From positions 1-10,810 of the forward strand of contig JAEYSQ010000152.1 of assembly GCA_023434465.1 (NCBI GenBank): a stretch of 10,810 nucleotides of DNA, read 5' to 3'. The notes beneath the pieces are model-generated. The model searched no databases, was not told where the DNA came from, and worked only from the letters and a program-made list of their open reading frames with translations. Made by a program: the position numbers and the translations under genes. Positions 1 to 8,487 of the stretch are shown here, one piece after another; positions within the stretch are counted from its first letter, which is position 1, and each line of letters begins with the position of its first letter. Origin of the DNA: Actinomycetes bacterium (GTDB lineage: Bacteria; Actinomycetota; Thermoleophilia; Solirubrobacterales; 70-9).

Positions 1-903
1 GCCTGGGGCGAGAAGTCCCGGGAGGGCCAGATTCCGGCCCGCGTGGTCGGCCTTCACCGGAATCACATCGTCGACCTGCTGACCGCCGAAGGTGACCTGC
101 CGGGGCGCCCGGCGGGACGCATGCTCCAGGACCGCTCCTCGGCCACCGCGATGCCGGCGGTCGGTGACTGGGTGGCGACCCTGCCCGACGGAACGATCCA
201 GGAGATCCTGCCCCGCCGCAGTGCCCTCGCCCGGCGGAGCGCCGCCGACCGGGACCGGATCCAAATCCTCGCCACCAACATCGACAAGGCGATCGTGATC
301 AGCTCACTTAATAGAGAACATGATCCGGTTCGCCTCGAACGGATGGTCCGCCTGGCCGAATCTTCGGGCGCGGAGCCCGTGATCGGTCTTTCCAAGTCCG
401 ACCTGACCGACGAAGCAAGGGAGCTGAAGGAACGGGTCGCTCAAGCCTTCCCGGGCACCAAGGTTTTCGTTTTCAGTTCCGAGACAGGAGATGGAGTGGC
501 CGCGGTCCGCGAGTTCCTCGAACCGGGCGAGACGGTCGTGATGCTGGGTCGCTCCGGGGTCGGCAAGTCGACCCTGGCCAACACCCTGCTCGGCTGGGAG
601 CGCCAGAAGACCGCCGAGGTCCGCGGCACCGACGACCGCGGCCGCCACGCGACCACCAGCCGCGAGCTCTTCACCCTGCCGGGCGGATCGCTCCTGATCG
701 ATACGCCGGGCCTTCGCGCCCCCGGTTCGATCGAAGCCGACGACCTGATTCCCGGGGCCGCCGAAGCGGACCTGACCAGCGAACGCGCCGCCGAAATAGA
801 ACGCCTCGCCGCCTACTGCCGATTCCGCGACTGCGCCCACGAAACCGAACCGGACTGCGCGGTCACCGCCGCAATCGAGGCGGGCGAACTTCCCCGCCGC
901 TGA
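1..903 (+). CDS. rsgA: Ribosome small-subunit-dependent GTPase RsgA (5' partial)
   Basis: RsgA is a GTPase that acts late in 30S ribosomal subunit maturation. The reading frame is open to the left edge, and its first residues (PARVVGLHRNHIVDLL) already match the family's N-terminal OB-fold, so the true start lies outside the window; the GTG at 43 is internal. Counting from base 1, the circularly permuted GTPase order is visible: G4 SKSD at 131-134, then the P-loop GRSGVGKST at 183-191, a GRHATT segment (G2), and DTPG at 234-237. The C-terminal zinc knuckle is complete as C-x4-C-x-H-x5-C (C273, C278, H280, C286). The protein stops at ELPRR only 14 residues after the last zinc ligand, shorter than the usual helical tail. 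It converges with the minus-strand hydrolase gene, only 10 bp away, with no terminator between. Family assignment is secure; the short tail is what I see, its meaning is unknown. Confidence 0.95.
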   Translation, partial: AWGEKSREGQIPARVVGLHRNHIVDLLTAEGDLPGRPAGRMLQDRSSATAMPAVGDWVATLPDGTIQEILPRRSALARRSAADRDRIQILATNIDKAIVISSLNREHDPVRLERMVRLAESSGAEPVIGLSKSDLTDEARELKERVAQAFPGTKVFVFSSETGDGVAAVREFLEPGETVVMLGRSGVGKSTLANTLLGWERQKTAEVRGTDDRGRHATTSRELFTLPGGSLLIDTPGLRAPGSIEADDLIPGAAEADLTSERAAEIERLAAYCRFRDCAHETEPDCAVTAAIEAGELPRR

Positions 904-913
904 CCACGACCGT

Positions 914-1777
914 CTACTCGACGGTGGCCAGGAACCCGCTCAGAAGCTCGGTGACCGCGGGCGGGTCGTCGATGAACGGCCAGTGGCCGGAGGCCGGGAG
1001 GATGTGAACCTGGGCCCGCGGGAAGGCGCTCCGCTGGCGGTCGGCGAAGGACGCCGGGATGTAGGGGTCGCCGGCTCCCCAGACCACGAGGCAAGGCAGA
1101 TCGGCGGCGGCCAGCGTGGGGATCAGCGTCTTCGCGTTCTTGCCGACCTTTTTCAGGTCGCGGTAGATGCCAAGCACGGCCCGACGGGTGCGGCGGTCGT
1201 AGTTGTCGTACATCCCGTCAACGAAATCGCGTGGGAGGCCGTGAGGCTCCTGGGAGATGATCGCACGCCTGAAAGCAGTCCGGAAGGTGATCGCCTGAAG
1301 CAGTTCACCGACCAGAGGAGTCTGCCAGCCGCGGGCCGTGCGGTGCCAGCGATACCCGGCCAGAACCCCGGTGTTGATCAAGGTCATGCTGGCCACCCGG
1401 GAGGTGTTGGCCGAGGCCCACTCGAGTCCGATCGGTCCGCCGAGGTCATGCAGCACGAGATGGGCCCGCCGTATTCCCAGTACCTCGAAGGCATCGTCGA
1501 GGAATTTCGCGTACTCGGCCTTTGTGTGGCTGAACCCGGGAGCGGCGATCGACTGGCCGAAGTCCGGCAGGTCGAAGGCGACTGCCCGGCGGGGCGGCGC
1601 GACGGTCTTTACGAGTTCCTCGAAGTCGGCGGCGGAGCCGGGATTGCCGTGGACGAACACGACTGCCTCCGAGGCCTGATGGGGCCCGCCCTGGAAAGTC
1701 CGGATCCAGTGGTCGCCGACCGCGATGTTGGACCATTCCGGGACGCCTTCGAAACTCAGGTCAGCCGGACCGTTCAT
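914..1777 (-). CDS. Alpha/beta hydrolase with Asp nucleophile (HDLGG elbow)
   Basis: A 287-residue alpha/beta-fold hydrolase, probably cytosolic since no signal peptide is visible. The motifs are in the expected order: oxyanion-hole HGNPGS at 43-48, nucleophile elbow LHDLGG with Asp111, a cap region around 140-215, acid residue Asp237 in WGAGDPYIP, and His265 in ASGHWPF. An Asp rather than Ser nucleophile is typical of haloalkane dehalogenases, fluoroacetate dehalogenases and epoxide hydrolases. The Asn of HGNP fits the dehalogenase group, but the Trp that normally follows the nucleophile (HDW) is Leu112, so the substrate is uncertain. I chose ATG at 1777 because the longer frame upstream is antisense-shadow sequence of the neighbour. 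That ATG shares one base with the stop of the PAQR gene (TGATG) and has no clear Shine-Dalgarno of its own, suggesting translational coupling. Fold and catalytic class are well supported; the exact enzyme is not. Confidence 0.9.
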   Translation of the reverse strand: MNGPADLSFEGVPEWSNIAVGDHWIRTFQGGPHQASEAVVFVHGNPGSAADFEELVKTVAPPRRAVAFDLPDFGQSIAAPGFSHTKAEYAKFLDDAFEVLGIRRAHLVLHDLGGPIGLEWASANTSRVASMTLINTGVLAGYRWHRTARGWQTPLVGELLQAITFRTAFRRAIISQEPHGLPRDFVDGMYDNYDRRTRRAVLGIYRDLKKVGKNAKTLIPTLAAADLPCLVVWGAGDPYIPASFADRQRSAFPRAQVHILPASGHWPFIDDPPAVTELLSGFLATVE

Positions 1778-2643
1778 CAGAGCGCGAACATCGCGACCGC
1801 CGCAAAGTGGAATGCGGCGGCGCCGATCACGAAGAGATGGAAGACCTCGTGATACCCGAAATAGGTGGGGCTGGGATTGGGCCGGCCGGTCGCGTAGACC
1901 ACCGCCCCGACCGTGTAGAGGATGCCGCCGGTCGCGATCAGCAAGCCGGCCCAGACTCCGGCGGTGCCGACGATATGCGGAAACGCGACCGCGCCGATCC
2001 AGCCGACCGCGACGTACATCGCGGCGCTCACCCATTTCGGGGAATGGATCCAGAGCAGTTCGACCACGATGCCGATCGCTGCGGCCGACCAGACCGAGAC
2101 GAGAATCGCCGTCGACCAGGTGCCGTCCATGGTCAGGAGGGCAAACGGCGTGACCGTGCCCGCGATCAGCAGGAAGATCATCGAGTGATCAAGGCGGCGC
2201 ATCAGCATTCTCGATTTGACCGACTTCCAGTTGACCCGGTGATACAGAGCGCTGGTTCCGAACAGCGCGCAGAGCGAGACCGCGTAAATCCCGACCGCCA
2301 GCACCTTCTTCGGAGTATCGGCCAGCACCAGCAGGGAGATGCCGAGTCCGAGCGAGAGGAAGAACGCCCATTCGTGGGAGACACCGCGAAATTTGGGCTT
2401 GATCTTCTTGAGCGATTCGCTCGCTGAATCCTTGACGGCGGTCGCTTTCTCGACGGCGGCGTCCCGGGCGACTCCCGCCCTTTCGACGGCGGCGTCCCGG
2501 GCAACTCCTACCTTTTCGACGGCAGCGTCACGAGCGTGTCCGGCCCGCTCGACTGCGCCGTCCCGGGCGACGGTCGCGCGGGTCACCGCGGACTCTCGTG
2601 CCTGAGCGGCTTTCTGGCGCTTGTTGAGGGGCCCCTGGCTCAC
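1777..2643 (-). CDS. trhA: PAQR/hemolysin III family membrane protein with N-terminal 11-residue repeats
   Basis: A 288-residue protein. Residues 88-288 are a seven-helix PAQR (hemolysin III/TrhA) domain with the family's metal-site motifs: SALYH (His135), LDHS with Asp152, the IAGTVTPF stretch, GWIG, and the C-terminal FGYHEVFH (His265, His269). In bacteria this family is linked to membrane-fluidity homeostasis, although the founding member was named a hemolysin. Residues 1-80 are an added charged Ala-rich segment made of 11-residue units such as VARDAAVERAG, expected to form an amphipathic or coiled-coil helix on the cytoplasmic side. A longer frame runs upstream, but it is antisense to nrdR. 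The GTG at 2643 is the only start codon in this frame between the nrdR divide and the repeats, and it lies 7 nt after a TACGAT -10 box. It is first in an operon with the hydrolase. The family call is firm; the repeat domain's role is unknown. Confidence 0.9.
   Translation of the reverse strand: MSQGPLNKRQKAAQARESAVTRATVARDGAVERAGHARDAAVEKVGVARDAAVERAGVARDAAVEKATAVKDSASESLKKIKPKFRGVSHEWAFFLSLGLGISLLVLADTPKKVLAVGIYAVSLCALFGTSALYHRVNWKSVKSRMLMRRLDHSMIFLLIAGTVTPFALLTMDGTWSTAILVSVWSAAAIGIVVELLWIHSPKWVSAAMYVAVGWIGAVAFPHIVGTAGVWAGLLIATGGILYTVGAVVYATGRPNPSPTYFGYHEVFHLFVIGAAAFHFAAVAMFAL
2451..2582 (-). repeat. 33-bp coding tandem repeat (about 4 units)
   Basis: On the + strand the word CGAC recurs at exactly 33-bp intervals (2451, 2484, 2517, 2550), in units of the form cgacggcggcgtcccgggc followed by a more variable half. 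Each unit encodes one 11-residue repeat of the PAQR protein's N-terminal domain (HARDAAVEKVG, VARDAAVERAG, VARDAAVEKAT and similar). More degenerate units flank the array at the protein level, covering about residues 20-78. The units conserve the nucleotide sequence well enough to suggest recent duplication, so copy number may differ between strains. Confidence 0.85.
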
Positions 2644-2678
2644 AGGACCAATCGTACCGACCCGTGGGCAGCGGCCAA
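2644..2678 (-). promoter_or_regulatory. Putative leaderless promoter of the PAQR-hydrolase operon
   Basis: Read on the minus strand, TTGGCC (2678-2673) and TACGAT (2656-2651) are 16 bp apart. The first matches TTGACA at 4 of 6 positions and the second fits the TAnnnT -10 pattern. The -10 box ends 7 nt before the GTG start at 2643, so transcription would begin at or within a base of the start codon. No Shine-Dalgarno-like sequence precedes the GTG. This supports both the start choice and a leaderless transcript; the promoter itself is inferred from sequence only. Confidence 0.5.
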
Positions 2679-2755
2679 GGTTGCGGACGCAAGTGACGTG
2701 TTCATGCCTGTTGCGTGGTGTGCCCTTCCCGCAAATGCCGGAAACACTTTTCGGG

Positions 2756-2779
2756 TGAGACGCTATATATAGCGTCTCA
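2756..2779. promoter_or_regulatory. Perfect 24-bp palindrome, likely NrdR box
   Basis: The half TGAGACGCTATA is followed immediately by its exact reverse complement, giving a perfect 24-bp palindrome with no spacer. Its central 16 bp (2760-2775) match the described NrdR-box consensus acaCwAtATaTwGtgt at 14 of 16 positions; the two differences are symmetrical (G for A and C for T). It lies just upstream of the -35 position of the inferred nrdR promoter, with its centre about 50 bp before the GTG. NrdR boxes normally come in pairs about three helical turns apart; no good second copy is seen 31 bp either side. The likely role is ATP/dATP-dependent repression of nrdR and nrdJ. Confidence 0.8.
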
Positions 2780-2781
2780 AG

Positions 2782-2818
2782 AAGGCATCCGACCCCAGTC
2801 CTAGTATAATTGGCCATG
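2782..2818 (+). promoter_or_regulatory. nrdR promoter with perfect -10 box, leaderless start
   Basis: A consensus TATAAT lies at 2805-2810 and ends 7 nt before the nrdR GTG at 2818. The -35 position 17 bp upstream (2782-2787, AAGGCA) is a weak match. No purine-rich ribosome binding site occurs in the AT-rich stretch between. The mRNA probably starts at 2816-2818, making nrdR leaderless. The weak -35 next to the NrdR-box palindrome fits a promoter governed by that site. Confidence 0.65.
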
Positions 2819-3276
2819 TGCATTGCCCGAGATGCGGACACCAAAGAAGCCGTGTCCTCGAGAGCCGAAGCTCCGAGGATGGAAGCGCCGTGCGCCGTCG
2901 GCGCCAGTGCTCCAGTTGCGAGAACCGCTTCACTACATACGAGCGGTACGAGACCCAGGCCCTGTTCGTCATCAAGCGGGACGGCGGGCGACAGCCCTTT
3001 GATCGCGCCAAGCTGCGCGGAGGGCTGGAGCGCGCGTCGCACAAGCGGCCGGTCCGGCCGGAAGCGATCGACGATCTGGTCAACCGGATCGAGAAAAAAG
3101 CCGTCCGGGACGGTGGTCAGATTGAGGCTGCCCGGATCGGCGACATGTGCCTGGCGGGGCTCAAGCGAATCGATCAGGTCGCATACCTGCAGTTCGCCGC
3201 CGTCTACCGCCAGCTCGGAGTCGAGGACGTCCAGGCTGAACTCGACCGGCTGAGCCCCACACTCAGCAGAAACTGA
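2818..3276 (+). CDS. nrdR: Transcriptional repressor NrdR
   Basis: NrdR senses ATP and dATP and represses ribonucleotide reductase genes. The 152-residue protein has the family layout: an N-terminal zinc ribbon (MHCPRC, C3/C6 with C31/C34 in QCSSC), the FTTYER junction, then an ATP-cone with VIKRDGGRQPFDR (51-63), KRPV (76-79) and VAYLQFAAVYR (121-131). The last motif is slightly unusual, since most members have VRFASVYR. The start is GTG at 2818: it places the first zinc Cys at residue 3 as in other NrdR proteins. The nearby ATG at 2816 is in a different frame. It is 106 bp upstream of nrdJ on the same strand with no terminator between, so the two are probably co-transcribed and under the palindrome upstream. 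Assignment is secure. Confidence 0.97.
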   Translation: MHCPRCGHQRSRVLESRSSEDGSAVRRRRQCSSCENRFTTYERYETQALFVIKRDGGRQPFDRAKLRGGLERASHKRPVRPEAIDDLVNRIEKKAVRDGGQIEAARIGDMCLAGLKRIDQVAYLQFAAVYRQLGVEDVQAELDRLSPTLSRN

Positions 3277-3364
3277 ACTTGAAAAGCCCCGAAGTACCCG
3301 CAGGAAAGAGCAAGTGAGAGTCACGAAGTACCAGTCCCCAGCAGAGCCAGCCGTCCCCCGCAGC

Positions 3365-3382
3365 AGAGGAGAGAACCACAGA

Positions 3383-3385
<3 letters not shown>
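3365..3385 (+). promoter_or_regulatory. Ribosome binding site deciding the nrdJ start
   Basis: The purine-rich AGAGGAGAG at 3365-3373 precedes ATG 3383 by 9 nt (11 nt from the GGAG core). An alternative in-frame GTG at 3314 also has a weaker AGGAAAGAG ahead of it and would add 23 residues. The extra residues do not resemble the start of the reductase and are of mixed composition, so the ATG is preferred, with moderate certainty. Confidence 0.55.
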
Positions 3386-6247
<2,862 letters not shown>

Positions 6248-6249
6248 GC

Positions 6250-6283
6250 CGATAGGCATCAGCGCCGGGTCGGGCGCTTATCG
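6250..6283 (+). other. Small hairpin after nrdJ stop
   Basis: Just after the nrdJ stop, CGATA (6250-6254) can pair with TATCG (6279-6283), and AGCGCC (6261-6266) pairs perfectly with GGCGCT (6273-6278). It has no T-tract, so it is not a terminator by itself. It may help protect the mRNA 3' end or be incidental. Confidence 0.35.
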
Positions 6284-6298
6284 ACTCACTGCCGTAGG

Positions 6299-6330
6299 AA
6301 AAGGCCCCGGTGATCCGGGGCCTTTTCTTT
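6299..6330 (+). terminator. Intrinsic terminator of nrdR-nrdJ
   Basis: A perfect 12-bp stem (AAAAGGCCCCGG at 6299-6310 with its complement at 6315-6326) closes a TGAT loop and runs into TTTTCTTT. This is a textbook rho-independent terminator 50 bp after the nrdJ stop codon. It isolates the reductase operon from the downstream GGDEF gene. Confidence 0.92.
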
Positions 6331-6366
6331 GCCCGGAGGCGACCGGCAACCGGGGATGGGGTCGAG

Positions 6367-6459
6367 GCCAACTCCCAGAATCGGGAGAAGTTTGGCACCA
6401 GCTCTGGTACTTTCGGAAAAACCGTCCCGCTTGCGGGCCGGGAGTGAGTACCGGAAGGG
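6367..6459 (+). promoter_or_regulatory. Structured 5' leader with ribosome binding site in a stem
   Basis: Between the nrdJ terminator and the GTG at 6466 the strand can fold into two successive elements. First, GCCAACTCCC (6367-6376) pairs with GGGAG (6383-6387) and TTGGC (6392-6396) around a four-base bulge. Second, CTTTCGG (6410-6416) pairs with CCGGAAG (6451-6457, one G-U). This closes an asymmetric internal loop (AAAAA opposite GGAGTGAGTA) and an inner hairpin at 6422-6440 (CCG-t-CCCGC/GCGGG-c-CGG). The likely ribosome binding site, GGAAGGG at 6453-6459, is largely inside the outer stem and lies 6 nt before the start codon. GGTAC (6406-6410) and GTACC (6448-6452) offer a competing pairing. 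It does not match a riboswitch consensus I know. No clear promoter is visible in 6327-6366. Confidence 0.45.
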
Positions 6460-6465
6460 TCTCGC

Positions 6466-8460
6466 GTGAAAACAACCGAGCAGTTGCCAGAGCGGATCAA
6501 AGCCCTCGTGAAGGGGAGCATCGCGCTGATGCTGGCACTTCTCGCGGCCACTATTCCGCTTCTGGCAGTGGACGAGGGAGCGTGGATACTCCAGGACCTT
6601 GCCTACTTCGGGACGATGGGCCTGGCGGCGGTCCTTTGCCTGGCGCGGGTACTGCTCGTGAATCACCAGCGAACGGTGTGGATGTTCGTTACCGCCGTGC
6701 TGTTCGGAAATCTGCTGGCGGAGTCCCTGTACTACTTCCTCGAGTTGCCGGTTCCCTCAATCGCCGACGTAGTCTGGCTGCTCTGTTACCCGCTCATGCT
6801 CGGGGCGCTTATCGCGCTTATCGCGCCCATGGTTCAGGACAACCGGCGGCTGCTCTTGCTCGACTGGCTGATTGCAACACTGGCCCTGTCGGCGCTGGCG
6901 GTAATGCTCTTTCTGCCGTCGGTTTTCGAAGCCCATCCGGGTTTCAGTCTGGAGTCGGTTGTTCCGGTCATCTACCCGGTCGCCGACATCATCCTGATCG
7001 CCGCTCTCTTGGTGGTGCTATTCACCGGCGCCCGACGAAGAGGCGCTGCGATTTCGCTGATCGCCTTGGCCGGTTTCGTCTGGCTGGCCAGCGACACCAT
7101 TTTCAGCTACCAGAGCGCGGTAGGTGACCCCGTTGAAAGGAGCATTCTCGAACTGGGCTGGCCCCTGGCCTTCAGTCTGCTCGGCCTGGCCGCATGGTCG
7201 CCTGCCGAAATGACGATCGATCGCCTGGCGCTGCGGCGCAGGGCGGGCATGCTCTCCGGGATCTGCGTTCTACTGGCCCTTTCGGTGCTGACCATTCGAG
7301 AGCTCAGGGAGGTTCAGTACACGGCGACCTTCTTCCTCGCGATCGCCGCAGTGGCTGGCGGCGGGATACGCCTGATCATGGCGCAACGCGAGAATCGCCG
7401 GCTTCTAGCCGCTGCCAACACCGATCACCTCACGGGAATCTCGAGTCGCGCCCGATTGTGGGCAGACGCAGAAGCATTCACCGGCAGCAGAGTCACCGTT
7501 GCGGTGTTGGACCTGGACGGGTTCAAGTTCTACAACGACAGCTTCGGGCACACCGCCGGCGACGCGCTACTCCAGAAGATCGCGACCGAACTGGTCAAGG
7601 CGACTGAAACGGACGGGGAGGTCTACAGGATCGGCGGCGATGAGTTCTGCGCCCTGCTGCCTGGTGATTCCAAATCGAACGCCGAGGTCCTGGAGGGGTT
7701 GCGACGCGCGACCAGGATCACCGGCAAGGGCTTCGAGATCTCCGCCTCACTCGGCTTTGCGGACTACCCGGCCGAAGCTGACGACATCGCGGGGGCTCTC
7801 TCACTGGCTGACGTGCGGATGTACGAAAAGAAGAGCAGCGTTCGAACCTCGGCCCGCAGCCAGGTGCACGAGGCGCTGGTCCGATCGCTCCGCGAGCGCG
7901 AGCCCGAACTCGCCTTTCACAACAGCCGGGTGCGTCGGTTTGCCGTCGCCGTGGCATCAGAGCTGGTCAGAAGCAGCGAGGATCTGGACATCATCGGGCG
8001 CGCGGCCGAACTTCACGACGTGGGCAAGGTGGCGATTCCCGATGCGATCCTCAGCAAGGGCAAGGCGCTCGATCAGGACGAATGGGACCTGATGAAGCAG
8101 CACACCGAAGTCGGAGAACGGATCATCGGGGCGTCGCCAGCCCTGAAACCCGTCGCCACTCTGGTGCGCCACTCACACGAACACTGGGACGGCACCGGGT
8201 ATCCCGACGGTCTCCTTGGGACCGACATCCCGCTCGGGTCGAGAATCATCCTTGCCTGTGACGCGCTCGACGCGATGATGAGCAATCGTCCTTACTCCCC
8301 GCCGAGTACCGCCCGGGAAGCGCTGACGGAGTTGGAGGGTTACGCCGGCAAACAGTTCGATCCGAGCGTAGTCGCGATCCTGAGGAGATTGATCGACTCC
8401 GGTGAGTTGACCGTCGAGCGAGAACCCGTGGCGTTCTCGACTCCCGAACTTGACAAATGA
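6466..8460 (+). CDS. Membrane GGDEF and HD-GYP dual-domain c-di-GMP protein
   Basis: A 664-residue protein with about ten predicted membrane helices in residues 13-310 (roughly 13-35, 41-65, 69-92, 98-121, 129-152, 165-188, 193-215, 228-248, 262-280, 286-308); I do not recognise this sensor region. A GGDEF domain follows (320-450) with DLDGFKFYND at 349-358 and intact RIGGDEF (390-394), expected to make c-di-GMP. No RxxD inhibitory site precedes GGDEF. Next comes an HD-GYP phosphodiesterase domain (about 475-650): E481, H485, H517-D518, K521, H546, H571-E572, WDGTGYP with GYP at 578-580, and D599. The usual His-His pair before the Glu is Ser570-His571. The start is GTG 6466 behind GGAAGGG. 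Both activities look possible, or GGDEF may be a GTP-sensing module controlling HD-GYP. The gene is monocistronic by position. Domain calls are firm; net activity is unknown. Confidence 0.93.
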   Translation: MKTTEQLPERIKALVKGSIALMLALLAATIPLLAVDEGAWILQDLAYFGTMGLAAVLCLARVLLVNHQRTVWMFVTAVLFGNLLAESLYYFLELPVPSIADVVWLLCYPLMLGALIALIAPMVQDNRRLLLLDWLIATLALSALAVMLFLPSVFEAHPGFSLESVVPVIYPVADIILIAALLVVLFTGARRRGAAISLIALAGFVWLASDTIFSYQSAVGDPVERSILELGWPLAFSLLGLAAWSPAEMTIDRLALRRRAGMLSGICVLLALSVLTIRELREVQYTATFFLAIAAVAGGGIRLIMAQRENRRLLAAANTDHLTGISSRARLWADAEAFTGSRVTVAVLDLDGFKFYNDSFGHTAGDALLQKIATELVKATETDGEVYRIGGDEFCALLPGDSKSNAEVLEGLRRATRITGKGFEISASLGFADYPAEADDIAGALSLADVRMYEKKSSVRTSARSQVHEALVRSLREREPELAFHNSRVRRFAVAVASELVRSSEDLDIIGRAAELHDVGKVAIPDAILSKGKALDQDEWDLMKQHTEVGERIIGASPALKPVATLVRHSHEHWDGTGYPDGLLGTDIPLGSRIILACDALDAMMSNRPYSPPSTAREALTELEGYAGKQFDPSVVAILRRLIDSGELTVEREPVAFSTPELDK

Positions 8461-8487
8461 GGTGAGTGAGTGCATACTCACACCTGA
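8450..8487 (+). promoter_or_regulatory. tetR promoter, overlaps previous gene's end; leaderless
   Basis: A perfect TTGACA (8450-8455), inside the last codons of the GGDEF-HD-GYP gene, is followed after 17 bp by CATACT (8473-8478, 4 of 6 to TATAAT). The -10 box ends 8 nt before the ATG at 8487, and no Shine-Dalgarno precedes it, so the transcript is probably leaderless. The operator palindrome at 8466-8481 covers the spacer and the -10 box. Confidence 0.65.
8466..8481. promoter_or_regulatory. TetR operator copy 1 (autoregulation)
   Basis: GTGAGT-GCAT-ACTCAC is a perfect 6-bp inverted repeat with a 4-bp spacer, lying on the tetR -10 box. With its flanks it shares AGTGAGT-N4-ANTCACAC with the two copies before the exporter gene. 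Binding here would block tetR transcription, giving negative autoregulation. Confidence 0.75.

Noticed and set aside
2644..2705. Upstream 21-codon ORF on the minus strand (ATG at 2705, TGA overlapping the PAQR GTG)
   Set aside because: No ribosome binding site at a useful distance, and the inferred promoter would start the transcript after it. Its overlap with the GTG is probably chance.
3290..3332. Direct repeat CGAAGTACC (3290-3298 and 3324-3332) between nrdR and nrdJ
   Set aside because: Only 9 bp, no palindrome, no match to an NrdR box and no nearby promoter pair; could be chance.
6410..6460. Possible c-di-GMP-I (GEMM) riboswitch before the GGDEF gene
   Set aside because: The GGAAAAACC and GGGAGTGAGTACC segments faintly recall GEMM, but the conserved core words are not present and there is no room for the second long arm before the start codon.
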